64,000 nt of DNA, taken from assembly GCF_015354505.1 (NCBI RefSeq), contig NZ_JACAFP010000003.1, forward strand, positions 150,165 to 214,164, given 5' to 3'. Of this stretch, positions 35,565-44,247 are shown in pieces. The notes below the pieces were generated by a model. The model was not told where the DNA came from and made no database searches. It saw only the letters and a program-made list of their open reading frames with translations. This stretch comes from Microbacterium sp. UFMG61 (GTDB taxonomy: Bacteria; Actinomycetota; Actinomycetes; Actinomycetales; Microbacteriaceae). The position numbers and the translations under genes are program-made. How positions within the stretch are numbered: position 1 is the first letter of the stretch; every line of letters starts with the position of its first letter.

Positions 35565-37049
35565 ATGGGACTCGCACAGACACTCAAGCGGATCGAGCTC
35601 GAGACGCGCCCGATCCATCCCGAGACCCGCCGCGCTCTCGCCATCCGCTGGTCGGAGCTGCCCGAGCACGCGAAGACGCCGAACCAGCTGCTCGGCCGCT
35701 GTGCCGTCGGATGCGAGGGAACGCACGGCGTCTTCCCCAAGTGCAACCTCACGTGCTCGCCCTGCTACCACTCGGCTGACGCCAACAAGGTGCGCATCGA
35801 CGGCGACCACACGATTGACAACGTCGCGCGTCAGATGTCGTACCTGCGACAGATCCGGGGCCCGCGGGCCCACGCGCAGCTGATCGGCGGCGAAGTCAGC
35901 CTGTTGTCGGCTGAAGATCACGCGCAGGCGCTTCTCGCCATGCGCGCGGTCGGCCGCGAGCCGATGTCGATGACCCACGGCGACTTCGAATACGACTACC
36001 TGCTCGATGTGGTGCTCGACGAGGATCGAAAGCCGAGGTTCGACAAGGTGTCGTTCGCCGCTCACTTCGACTCGCTCATGAGGGGTCGCACGGGTGCGGT
36101 ACGGCCGCACAGCGAGGCCGAGCTCAACCCGTTCCGCGAGAAGTTCGCGCAGATGTTCATCGACCTCAAGCGCGATCATGGCGTCGACAGCTACCTCGCG
36201 CACAACATGACCGTGACGCCGTCGAATGTCGACGAGGTCGAGCAGGTCACCCGCGACGTGCTCGAGATGCCGTTCGACATGATGTCGTTCCAGCCCGCTG
36301 CCTTCATCGGCGACGACCGGCGCTGGCGCGAGGACTTCGGCGAGGTCACGATCGACGCCGTGTGGGAGCGGATCGAGGCGGGCGCGGGGCACAAGCTGCC
36401 CTGGCAGGCCACCCAGTTCGGCGACCCTCGGTGCAACCGCTCGACGGTCGGCGTGCGTGTCGGCGGCGGGTTCGCCGCCCTGCTCGACCCCGACGACCCG
36501 AAGGACATCGCGGCGCGCGACCGATTCCTCGACCACTTCGGCGGCATGATCTTCGGCGGCATCCCGAAGCCGGTGCTCGTGGTGAAGGTCGTGCGCGCGA
36601 TCGCCGGCCACCCGGGCGACATCCCTCCGCTCATCGGTCTCGCCCGCCGCGTGCTCCGGCGCGCCGGTGGACTGCGCCGGGTGCTGCGTGAAGCGCGCCG
36701 CGGCAAGGTCTCGTTCAAGACGTTCGTCGTGCACAACTTCATGGATGCCGAGCAGGTCGACCCCGCATGGAAGCTCATGGAGCAGGGCATCGTCGCCGAC
36801 GACCCGCTGCTCAAGGAGACCCAGGAGCGCCTCGGCTCGTGCATGTACGCGATGGCGCATCCGGAGGACGGGCGCCTGGTTCCGGCGTGCGTGCAGCACT
36901 CGGTTCTCGACCCGATCGAGAACATCGAGCTGCGTCGCCTGCTGCCACTCCCGTCCGTGCGCGACGGCGCTGCGCCGCAGGTCGTCTCGCGTCCCTCCGG
37001 TCTCACGGGCGTCCGCGAGACGGGGACGGCCCGCGCCGCGACTCACTGA
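35565..37049 (+). CDS. Radical SAM protein of unknown function
   Basis: A 494-residue radical SAM enzyme. The cluster-binding motif is C-x3-C-x2-C at Cys60, Cys64 and Cys67 (KCNLTCSPCYH), followed by the LIGGEVSLL strand in place of the usual GGEP. Two further Cys lie just before (CAVGCEGTHG, 46 and 50) and more in the C-terminal half (DPRCNR, GSCMYA, PACVQH), enough for an auxiliary cluster, but the pattern is not a standard SPASM domain. A basic linker (RRVLRRAGGLRRVLREARRGK) sits near residue 370. I chose ATG 35565 (GAGAGGAA upstream); a GTG at 35451 would add 38 residues. It is a single gene with no peptide substrate or partner beside it, so I give no function. Confidence 0.78.
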   Translation: MGLAQTLKRIELETRPIHPETRRALAIRWSELPEHAKTPNQLLGRCAVGCEGTHGVFPKCNLTCSPCYHSADANKVRIDGDHTIDNVARQMSYLRQIRGPRAHAQLIGGEVSLLSAEDHAQALLAMRAVGREPMSMTHGDFEYDYLLDVVLDEDRKPRFDKVSFAAHFDSLMRGRTGAVRPHSEAELNPFREKFAQMFIDLKRDHGVDSYLAHNMTVTPSNVDEVEQVTRDVLEMPFDMMSFQPAAFIGDDRRWREDFGEVTIDAVWERIEAGAGHKLPWQATQFGDPRCNRSTVGVRVGGGFAALLDPDDPKDIAARDRFLDHFGGMIFGGIPKPVLVVKVVRAIAGHPGDIPPLIGLARRVLRRAGGLRRVLREARRGKVSFKTFVVHNFMDAEQVDPAWKLMEQGIVADDPLLKETQERLGSCMYAMAHPEDGRLVPACVQHSVLDPIENIELRRLLPLPSVRDGAAPQVVSRPSGLTGVRETGTARAATH

Positions 37050-37158
37050 GCCGTGTCGGTCGCCGAGCCGGGCCTGTCGCCGGGCCGTGTCGGTCGATGA
37101 TGGCGCCTCGGGCGTCGGGATAAGCCGGCGACGATGTGCGCCGCGGCGATCGTGAGCG

Positions 37159-38208
37159 TCAGCCGGCGACGACGTGCACGGCGGCCGTCGGCAGCAGCAG
37201 GCGGATCCGATCGCCGAGCTGGCAGCGTTGTGTCGGAGGCGCTTCGGCGTGCAGCAGGGCGTCGCCGCAGCGGACGGCGATCTCGGAGCGCGCGCCGGTC
37301 ACCCGCACCGATTCCACGACTCCGGCGATCGCACCGGCATCCGCGGGGCCGGCGCCAGCGTCGAGAACGGCCACATCCTCCTGCCGGATCACGAGGGTTC
37401 CGATCCCCGACGGTATCTCCGCAGGCACAGGCACGGCCCCCAGCGCACTGTGATGGCGGCCGCCGCGCACCTCTCCGGCGATCTCGTTGCGTCCGCCCAT
37501 GAGCTGAGCCGCTCGCAGGTTCTGGGGTCGGCGGTACGCCTCGACCACGGTGCCCTCATGCAGGAGCTCGCCGTGTTCGAGCAGGGCGATGCGATCCGAC
37601 GCCCGCGCCGCCTCGTCGCGGTCGTGCGTGACGAGCACGATCGTGGGTGAGACCGTCGCGCGCACGGCGTCGAGCAGGTCGTGCATGTCGCTGCGGAGCG
37701 CGGGATCGAGGGCGCTGAACGGCTCATCGAGCAGCAGCACGGCGGGTTCGGCGGCGAGCGCCCGTGCGATCGCGACGCGCTGCTCCTGGCCGCCCGACAG
37801 TTCGCCGACCCGGCGGTCTCCGAATCCGGGCAGCTGCACCATCTCGAGGTACTCCGCGGCGCGGGAACGCGCGGCACGGCGACTCATGCCCGACACGCGG
37901 TCGGAGAACGCGACGTTGTCGAGGATCGTGAGGTGGGGGAACAGCAGCGATCGCTGGAAGACCATGCCGACTCCGCGATGCTCCGCCGCGACGCCCGCGA
38001 CATCGGTTCCGCCGATGCGGACGGCTCCGGCATCCGGCGTCTCCAGCCCCGCGATGACCCGCAGCAGGGTGCTCTTGCCCGAACCGCTGGGTCCGAGAAC
38101 GGCCGTGCAGGTGCCCGCCGCCACGGTGAGCGAGAACCCGTGCAGCGCCGGGGTGGGCGAGCCGGGGAATCTCTTGTCGAGTCCGTCGAGGACGAGGTCG
38201 GCGCTCAC
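37159..38208 (-). CDS. ABC transporter ATP-binding protein (YnjD/thiamine-iron type)
   Basis: A 349-residue ATPase. The nucleotide-binding domain has Walker A GPSGSGKST (39-47), the Q-loop VFQRSLLFPHLTILDN, the signature LSGGQ (137-141), Walker B VLLLDEP and the switch His in VTHDRDEA. About 120 C-terminal residues form a TOBE-like regulatory domain (TLVIRQEDVAVL, VRVTGARSEIAVRC). It energises the importer made by the three genes that precede it in the operon; its GTG start overlaps the stop codon of the permease gene (GTGA). TOBE-type ATPases drive uptake of thiamine, iron, spermidine or molybdate. Confidence 0.87.
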   Translation of the reverse strand: MSADLVLDGLDKRFPGSPTPALHGFSLTVAAGTCTAVLGPSGSGKSTLLRVIAGLETPDAGAVRIGGTDVAGVAAEHRGVGMVFQRSLLFPHLTILDNVAFSDRVSGMSRRAARSRAAEYLEMVQLPGFGDRRVGELSGGQEQRVAIARALAAEPAVLLLDEPFSALDPALRSDMHDLLDAVRATVSPTIVLVTHDRDEAARASDRIALLEHGELLHEGTVVEAYRRPQNLRAAQLMGGRNEIAGEVRGGRHHSALGAVPVPAEIPSGIGTLVIRQEDVAVLDAGAGPADAGAIAGVVESVRVTGARSEIAVRCGDALLHAEAPPTQRCQLGDRIRLLLPTAAVHVVAG

Positions 38209-39140
38209 GCGGATGCTCCTGATGTCGTGCGGCGGGAATCGGGGGTGATCGCAGCATCGGAGCGCGACAGAGCGGACGACGGTCGGCGCCTCCGGGCGGT
38301 GGACCGGCCGGAGCCGCGCAGCGCCAGCACGGCGACGAGCAGCAGGACCGGGGGGATGACGGCGCTGAGCGACATGACGGCGACGGCGGCGTCGTTGCCG
38401 AGGCCTGCCGCGGCGCTCGCGACGATCAGCGGAAGGGTGACGACCTCGCCGCCGCCGACGATCACCGTCACGATGTAGTCGCTCCAGGCGACGAGGAACG
38501 CGAGGAACGCGGCGCGAGCGAGCGCGGGAGAGATCATCGGCAGGTGCACGCGTCGGAGCACCTGCGTGCGGGAGGCGCCGAGCAGTCGCGCCTCGTCCTC
38601 GTACGACAGGTCGTAGGCGCCGTACGCCGTGCGCATCACGAAGGTCGTGTAGGGCAGTGCCAGCACCACCAGCACGAGCACCACGCCGATGAGCGGGGGG
38701 ATGTACGCGCGCAGCAGCAGCACGTTCACGCCGAGCACCGCGGCGAACGGCGGCAGGGCGATGGGGGCGAGCAGCAGCGCCGAGACCGTGCGGGGGAAGG
38801 GGACGGTGCCGAAGGTCAGCGCTCGCGCCGCGAGCGCGCCCAGCGGGGTGGCGATCGCGGCGACGACGAGCCCGAGCAGCACGGACCGGGCGAAGCCCGG
38901 AAGCAGGCCGAATCCCAGCGCATCCTCGATGCCCCGCACGCCCCACGCCGTGGGCAGCGGCGAGGGGAAGGACCAGCCGTCGGCGAACGCCCAGAGCACG
39001 AGGGGCAGGAACGGCAGGGCGAACCAGATCACCAGCAGCGCGGTGAGGGCGAGGCGGATGACGCGACCGATGCCGCGGGGCGTGGTCAGAGCGCTCGGCG
39101 CGGCGCGGCGCTCCTTCGTCGTGAGACTGGTCGACGGCAT
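38205..39140 (-). CDS. ABC transporter permease (second subunit, YnjC C-half type)
   Basis: A 311-residue membrane permease with six helices and the EAA-type loop (YEDEARLLGASRTQVLRRVHLPMISPAL). The start ATG 39140 is 4 bp after the previous gene's stop codon. Together with the next upstream permease it equals the two halves of the fused E. coli YnjC. The Arg/Ser-rich C-terminus (STARRRRPSSALSRSD) is unusually basic. Confidence 0.85.
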   Translation of the reverse strand: MPSTSLTTKERRAAPSALTTPRGIGRVIRLALTALLVIWFALPFLPLVLWAFADGWSFPSPLPTAWGVRGIEDALGFGLLPGFARSVLLGLVVAAIATPLGALAARALTFGTVPFPRTVSALLLAPIALPPFAAVLGVNVLLLRAYIPPLIGVVLVLVVLALPYTTFVMRTAYGAYDLSYEDEARLLGASRTQVLRRVHLPMISPALARAAFLAFLVAWSDYIVTVIVGGGEVVTLPLIVASAAAGLGNDAAVAVMSLSAVIPPVLLLVAVLALRGSGRSTARRRRPSSALSRSDAAITPDSRRTTSGASA

Positions 39141-39144
39141 GCGT

Positions 39145-40020
39145 TCACCGCCAGACCGCGGTGCGTCGCAGCGCCGCGAAGGTGAGGGCCACGACGGCGA
39201 GGGAGATCGCACATGTGACGAGAGCGACCGCTGCCGCTTCGGGACGAGACGCCAGCGAGACGCCCTGGAAGAGTCGCACGGCCAGCACGGGCAGCGGTTC
39301 GGGATACGTCCGGCCGAGCAGCCAGGCCACCTCGTACGATCCCAGGGCGTAGACGAAGCTGATCGCGGCGCAGATGACGATGGTCGGCGCGGTCAAGGGA
39401 AGGAGCACATGGCGGAAGCGGCGCCACCGGCCGGCGCCGAGCAGAGCGGCGGTCTCGTCATAGGTGGCGATACGGGTCGCGAGGGTGCCGGTGACCACGA
39501 GCGCGACGAACGCCGACTCCTTCCAGGCGAACTCCGCGATCACCGCACCCCAGAGCGGACCGCCGACCCAGGGCGCCCACTGCTCGGGCGGAATGCCGAG
39601 CAGTCGCGGCAGCACCCCGGCATCCGAGAGCAGGAGTCCGATGGTCGCGGCTCCGATGAGATGAGGCACCGTCACGGTCGTCGCTCCGAGGGCGGTGAGC
39701 AGGCGGCTGCCCGCCCGACCGGAGGCGATGACGACCGCGGCGGCTGTGCCGACGACGACGGCGATGACGGTCGACACCGTGGCGATGGCGATCGATACAC
39801 CGGTCGCTGCGAGAAGGTCCTCGGGATGCGCGGTGAAGGCGTCGACTCCGGGTGTCACGGGCCCCGCTATGGGCATGAGGCCGAGCGCCTGCAGCAGAGT
39901 GGCGGTGATGCCGCCGCCCACGACGAGCAGCGTCACGGCTGCGGCGGGGAGCACCAGCAACGCGCCGCCGAGGAGCTGACGAGCGCTCCCCGGGCGGCGC
40001 GCCACCGGCGCGAAGCTCAT
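39145..40020 (-). CDS. ABC transporter permease (first subunit, YnjC N-half type)
   Basis: A 291-residue permease with six helices; the ATPase-contact loop is YDETAALLGAGRWRRFRHVLLPLTAPTI. Its ATG overlaps the stop codon of the binding-protein gene (ATGA). The order binding protein, permease, permease, ATPase with overlapping ends makes a tight four-gene operon. Confidence 0.87.
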   Translation of the reverse strand: MSFAPVARRPGSARQLLGGALLVLPAAAVTLLVVGGGITATLLQALGLMPIAGPVTPGVDAFTAHPEDLLAATGVSIAIATVSTVIAVVVGTAAAVVIASGRAGSRLLTALGATTVTVPHLIGAATIGLLLSDAGVLPRLLGIPPEQWAPWVGGPLWGAVIAEFAWKESAFVALVVTGTLATRIATYDETAALLGAGRWRRFRHVLLPLTAPTIVICAAISFVYALGSYEVAWLLGRTYPEPLPVLAVRLFQGVSLASRPEAAAVALVTCAISLAVVALTFAALRRTAVWR

Positions 40021-41258
40021 CGGTCGAGCACGCCGGTGCGCCAGCCCTCATCGAGGGCGGGGACCCACTCGGCCGCGAGCTCCCCGTGCGCGTTCTCCGA
40101 CAGCACCTCGTAGCCGGGCACGACCGGCGACTCCGGGAGGGCGTCGAACAGGGCGCGGTCGGCATCCGACAGGCTCTCGATGTCGAGCACCGTGAACTGG
40201 CCCCACACATCGGGCTGCGCCTTCGCCACCTGCTGCTCGACCGAGAGGGCGACGTTCGCGACGACCATCGCGCCCGCGGTCGAGTCGGAGTTGGCGGGCA
40301 GGCCGAGGAAGCTGGCGTTGCCCACGGTGCCGTCCTCGAGCGGCAGCACCTTCGTCCCGGCCGGGTAGGTGCCGTCGGCGACGAGATCGGTGAGCGTCGC
40401 CGGGCCGTAGGTCATGGTGATGTCGATCTGGCGGTCGGCGAAGAGCTGTCCGAGCTCGGCCTCGTTCGCGGGATACGTGTCGCCACCGCGCCACAGGCTC
40501 GGGGCGAGCTCGTCGAGACGCTCGTAGAGGGCGGGGCTCAGCTCGTCGAACGCCTCGTCCGAGTACTCGGCGGGCACCTCGTCGGCACCGCCGGAGACAC
40601 TCGCCAGGACCTCGCGTACGAAGACCGATCCGGTGAAGTCCGGGGGAGCGGGATACGTGAAGCGGCCGGGGTTGGCCTCGGCCCACTCGAGCACTTCCGC
40701 GAGAGTCGTGGGAGGGTCGGAGATCGCCTCGGCGTTGTAGGCGAGCGTGAACTGCGCCTTGTGCCAGGGCGCCTCGCAGCCGTCGACGGGGGTGCCGAAG
40801 TCGGACTGCAGAAGGGGGTCATCCGGGTCGGTCGCTGCCATCGACGGCAGCAGATCGGTCCAGCCGCAGAGCCAGGCATCGGCCTCCTTGCCGGTGCGGA
40901 AGTTGTCGCCGTTGACCCAGATGAGGTCGACCGTGCCGTCTTCGCGGCCGGCCTGGATCTCGGTGAACACGCGGTTCAGCGCATCGCCGGTGTCGGTCAC
41001 GGGCACCCGCTCGAGCGTGACGCCGTACTCCGCGACGGCAGGAGCGAGGATGTCGTCGACGTAGGCGTTGCCCTGATCGTCGCCGCCGTACATCCACAGC
41101 TGCACGGTCTGGCCCTCGGCATCCGCGAGCACCGCGTCCCAGTCGTCGTAGGTCGTCGAGGCGCTGCTGTCGGGAGCAGCGCAGGCGGTGAGGGCGATCA
41201 GCGGTGCGGCGAGAGCGAGGGCCGCGCTCCTCCGATATCGGCGTCCGGTGCTGCTCAT
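40017..41258 (-). CDS. ABC transporter substrate-binding lipoprotein, YnjB-like
   Basis: A 413-residue lipoprotein. The signal ends in the lipobox LTAC (Cys26), so it is anchored outside the membrane. The mature protein begins with VQLWMYGGDDQGNAYVDDIL and contains LIWVNGDNFRTGKEAD and YPAPPDFTGS. From memory of the E. coli protein, the blocks WVNGxNFRT and YPxPPDFTG are shared with YnjB, which identifies the family; its ligand is not established, although thiamine-type importers are the nearest relatives in fold. It is first in the minus-strand operon and divergent from the TVP38 gene with only 69 bp between them. Confidence 0.82.
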   Translation of the reverse strand: MSSTGRRYRRSAALALAAPLIALTACAAPDSSASTTYDDWDAVLADAEGQTVQLWMYGGDDQGNAYVDDILAPAVAEYGVTLERVPVTDTGDALNRVFTEIQAGREDGTVDLIWVNGDNFRTGKEADAWLCGWTDLLPSMAATDPDDPLLQSDFGTPVDGCEAPWHKAQFTLAYNAEAISDPPTTLAEVLEWAEANPGRFTYPAPPDFTGSVFVREVLASVSGGADEVPAEYSDEAFDELSPALYERLDELAPSLWRGGDTYPANEAELGQLFADRQIDITMTYGPATLTDLVADGTYPAGTKVLPLEDGTVGNASFLGLPANSDSTAGAMVVANVALSVEQQVAKAQPDVWGQFTVLDIESLSDADRALFDALPESPVVPGYEVLSENAHGELAAEWVPALDEGWRTGVLDR

Positions 41259-41327
41259 CGGGGTTCCTCGCTTCGGAGTCGGTGTATCGGCATATCGCGC
41301 CGGGCTAGGGTATAGGAGTCGGGGAGG

Positions 41328-42053
41328 ATGCCTGTGGACGCTGGTGATTCGCGTGTCAGAGTCGCCCCCTCGAAGCGGTCGGCGATCGTCCGCCTCGTGC
41401 TTCTCCTTCTGTTCGTCGCCCTCGTCGGAACGGTTGGGTATTTTCTCGCCCCGACCGACCTCGAGGCGGTGCGCGACTGGGCGGCCGGGCTCGGCCCCGG
41501 CGGTGCGCTGCTCTTCGTGGTCGGATACGCCGCGCTCACGCTGACGCCCGTGCCCAAGAATCTGCTCACGATCGCGGCAGGGCTCGTGTGGGGCTTCTGG
41601 CTCGCTCTCGTGCTCGTCTACGTCGGAGCCCTGCTGGGCGCAGCAGCGTCGTTCGTGATCGGTCGGGCGCTCGGCAGGGAGGCCGTCGAGCGTCTCACGG
41701 GAGCCCGGGTCGCGCGCCTCGACGCCGCTCTCGCGCACCGCGGACTCCTCGCGGTGCTCGGGGCGCGGCTGGTGCCGATCATCCCCTTCACGCTCATCAA
41801 CTACGGCGCCGGCCTGACGGCGGTGCGACGCCGCGACTACGCGCTGGGCACGGCCATCGGCATCCTGCCCGGGTCCGCCGCGTATGTGGCACTCGGCGCG
41901 TTCGGGCTCGAGCTCGGGCCGCCGTTCTGGATCGCCGTCGCCGTGCTGGGCGTGCTCATCCTCGGCGGTGTCGTGGCGGCGACGATCCTGCGCCGACCCA
42001 ACGGTGAGAGCCCCGCATCCGAGCTGAAGAACGGCAGCGACGACGATGCTTGA
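41328..42053 (+). CDS. TVP38/TMEM64 family (VTT domain) membrane protein
   Basis: A 241-residue integral membrane protein with about six helices. The VTT core is visible: ALTLTPVPKNLLTIAAGLVWGF, GRALGREAVERLTG, and ARLVPIIPFTLINYGAGLTAV with the conserved Arg-x2-Pro-x-x-Pro-Phe and Asn-Tyr-x2-Gly. Relatives (DedA, TMEM41B, YdjX/YdjZ) are linked to lipid scrambling or membrane homeostasis. ATG 41328 follows AGGAG at 9 nt; a GTG at 41334 is an alternative with closer GGAGG spacing. It overlaps the next gene, a phosphatidyltransferase, by 8 bp, which ties it to lipid metabolism. Confidence 0.85.
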   Translation: MPVDAGDSRVRVAPSKRSAIVRLVLLLLFVALVGTVGYFLAPTDLEAVRDWAAGLGPGGALLFVVGYAALTLTPVPKNLLTIAAGLVWGFWLALVLVYVGALLGAAASFVIGRALGREAVERLTGARVARLDAALAHRGLLAVLGARLVPIIPFTLINYGAGLTAVRRRDYALGTAIGILPGSAAYVALGAFGLELGPPFWIAVAVLGVLILGGVVAATILRRPNGESPASELKNGSDDDA

Positions 42054-42687
42054 CCGTTCTCTGCGATCCGTGCTCGCCCGGCCACTCGAGGCGATCGCGG
42101 CGGCCCTCGACCGCCCGGGGATCACCCCCGATCGGCTGACCGTACTCGGACTCGCGCTCGGCATCGCCTCCGCGGTCACGGCCGGGTTCCAGCTGTGGGG
42201 GGTTGCTCTCGTGCTGTGGCTCGTCTCACGCATCGCCGACGGTCTCGACGGCACCCTCGCCCGACGCCGTCAACGGCAGGCGGAGGCGGAGGGCCGGGAG
42301 TCCACACCCTCCCACGCAGGCGGCTTCCTCGACATCACCGCCGATTTCGTCGTCTACGGAGCGACCGTCGTGGGCGTCGCCTTCGGTGCCACGTCGCAGT
42401 TCGGCGCCCCGTGGTGGCCCTTCCTCGTCGTGCTGCTCGTGTACTACGTGAACGGCACGGCCTTCCTCGCCTTCTCGTCGATCGCCGAGCGCACCGGTCG
42501 CACGATCGACGACGGGCGGTCGCTGTCGTTCCTCGGGCGGATCGCCGAGGGCACCGAGACCATCGCGGTGCACGCGCTGTGGCTCATCCTGCCGTTCTGG
42601 GCGTGGCAGATCGCCGTCGTGTGGGCGCTCTTCGTGGCCGTGAGCGCTGTGCAGCGCATCGTCGTCGGCTATCGCAGCCTGCGCTGA
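42046..42687 (+). CDS. CDP-alcohol phosphatidyltransferase family protein (YnjF-like)
   Basis: A 213-residue membrane enzyme that would join a CDP-linked lipid to an alcohol or the reverse. The catalytic motif begins normally with DGLDGTLAR at 65-73 and ends with G-x3-D-x3-D at 92, 96 and 100 (GGFLDITAD), but 18 residues lie between the two parts where the family has 8. Six membrane helices follow from the hydrophobic pattern. It is co-translated with the VTT protein. E. coli YnjF, beside YnjBCD, belongs to the same family. The acceptor alcohol is unknown. Confidence 0.83.
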   Translation: MLDRSLRSVLARPLEAIAAALDRPGITPDRLTVLGLALGIASAVTAGFQLWGVALVLWLVSRIADGLDGTLARRRQRQAEAEGRESTPSHAGGFLDITADFVVYGATVVGVAFGATSQFGAPWWPFLVVLLVYYVNGTAFLAFSSIAERTGRTIDDGRSLSFLGRIAEGTETIAVHALWLILPFWAWQIAVVWALFVAVSAVQRIVVGYRSLR

Positions 42688-42718
42688 GCCGGGCGGGGTG
42701 AGGCAGGGGCGGGCAGGC

Positions 42719-44209
42719 TCAGGCGCGGCGGCGGCGCCGTCGGGCGAGAAGGCGGATGCCGAATGCGACGACCCCGCCGCGGAGGCCGCGCTGCGCCTCC
42801 TTCACGACCGCGTTCCACCCGGCGTCGGAGTAGCTCGGGTAGGCGTGCATCGTCGTGGCCAGCGTGCGCACGTTCATGCCGGTCTTCACCGCCACGGTGT
42901 ACTCCGCGAGCGATTCTCCTGCGCGCGGCCCCACGATCACGGCCCCGGTGACACGGCCCCGCCGATCGACCACGATGCTCGTGAAGCCGTCGGTGTGCCC
43001 GTCGGCGATCGCCCGGTCGAGATGAGCGTGGGAATGCACGATCACACGCATCCCCTGCGCGCGAGCAGCATCGGGCGTGATGCCCACCGCCCCGACCTCG
43101 GGAGAGGTGAACGTGATGCGGGGCACGACGTCGACGTCGGCCCTGCGTGAGAGCCCGAGCACCGCGTTCGTCGCGGCGACGCTGCCGTACATGCCTGCGG
43201 TGTGCGTGAACCGCGGCAGCGGCGTGACATCTCCGGCGGCGCGGATGCGGGGGTTCGATGTGCGCAGGGCGACATCGACGTCGACGGCGCCGTGCGGGTC
43301 GAGCCGCACACCCGCCGCCGACAACCCCAGACCCGCGGCTTCGACGCGGCGCCCGAGTGCGGCGAGCGCTCGATCGAATGCGACCTGCGTTCCGTCGCTC
43401 AGTGTCGCGGTTCCTGACGGGCAGGGATCATCGTCGGACCCGGTGGACTCGAACGCGCTCACGGTCGTGCCGAGACGCACGTCGACGCCGTCGGCACGCA
43501 GAGCTGCGAGGACGACGGCGCTCGCCGCGGCATCCTCCTTCGGCAGCAGTCGATCGCCGCGGTGCACCAGCGTGACCGCGCTGCCGAGCCGTGCCATCGC
43601 CTGCGCGAGCTCGCATCCGATGGCGCCGCCGCCCTGCACGAGCAGACGTGGGGGCAGCTCGGCCAGCTCCCAGAACGTCTCGTTCGTGAGCACGTCGATC
43701 GCCCCCTCACCCTCGACCGACGTGCGCACGGGTGCGCTTCCCGCCGCGATCAGCGCGTCGCGGAAGGCGATGCGCTCGCCGTCGACCACGACCGAGCGGG
43801 GGCCGTCGAACCGCGCGCGCCCGACGAGCGTATGGATGCCGTCTCGGGTGAGCGTCTCGGGGGAGTCGACGGGCTCGATCTCGCGGATCGCGGAGTGCAC
43901 GTGCCGCATGACCGCGGCGAAGTCGACGTCGACCGCGGTCGAGGTCACGCCCAGGTCCGCACTGCTGCGCGCGGCGTGGGCGGCGGCGGCCGAGGCGATG
44001 AGCGCCTTCGAGGGGACGCATCCGGTGTGCAGGCACTCGCCGCCGAAGCGGTGGGCCTCGATCAGCAGCACGTTCGCACCGAGCGCGACGGCGGTGCGGG
44101 CCCCGACGAGCCCGGCGCTGCCGGCCCCGATCACGACCAGATCCCACGTGCGTGCGCCGGCTTCGCGGGCCGTGAGGGCGCGCGCGGGTCTGCGAGAAGG
44201 AGTGCTCAT
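42719..44209 (-). CDS. FAD-dependent pyridine nucleotide-disulfide oxidoreductase (MerA/Lpd-like)
   Basis: A 496-residue flavoprotein disulfide reductase. It has the FAD loop VIGAGSAGLVGA (27-38), the redox-active Cys59 and Cys64 in GGECLHTGCVPSKAL, an NAD(P) loop (LVQGGGAIGCELAQAMARLG) and AAGDVTPLPRFTH. The interface segment reads TMHAYPSYSDAGW, so the His-Pro/Glu dyad of lipoamide dehydrogenase is not conserved, as in MerA-like proteins of unknown substrate. No mercury-binding domain or terminal Cys pair is present, so mercuric reduction is unlikely. It is convergent with the phosphatidyltransferase gene and divergent from the methyltransferase gene, 38 bp away. Confidence 0.85.
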   Translation of the reverse strand: MSTPSRRPARALTAREAGARTWDLVVIGAGSAGLVGARTAVALGANVLLIEAHRFGGECLHTGCVPSKALIASAAAAHAARSSADLGVTSTAVDVDFAAVMRHVHSAIREIEPVDSPETLTRDGIHTLVGRARFDGPRSVVVDGERIAFRDALIAAGSAPVRTSVEGEGAIDVLTNETFWELAELPPRLLVQGGGAIGCELAQAMARLGSAVTLVHRGDRLLPKEDAAASAVVLAALRADGVDVRLGTTVSAFESTGSDDDPCPSGTATLSDGTQVAFDRALAALGRRVEAAGLGLSAAGVRLDPHGAVDVDVALRTSNPRIRAAGDVTPLPRFTHTAGMYGSVAATNAVLGLSRRADVDVVPRITFTSPEVGAVGITPDAARAQGMRVIVHSHAHLDRAIADGHTDGFTSIVVDRRGRVTGAVIVGPRAGESLAEYTVAVKTGMNVRTLATTMHAYPSYSDAGWNAVVKEAQRGLRGGVVAFGIRLLARRRRRRA

Positions 44210-44247
44210 GCCTGAAGCCTAGAGTGGACGCGGAGGCGGGAGGCCGG

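Noticed and set aside
37083..37158. Short duplicated words (GCCGTGTCGGTCG, AGCCGGCGACGA) between the radical SAM and ATPase genes
   Set aside because: Short and few; probably local slippage or a copy of the ATPase gene's tail, without clear structure.
42719..44209. Mercuric reductase and a mercury resistance operon
   Set aside because: No HMA domain, no C-terminal Cys pair, no merR, merT or merP nearby.
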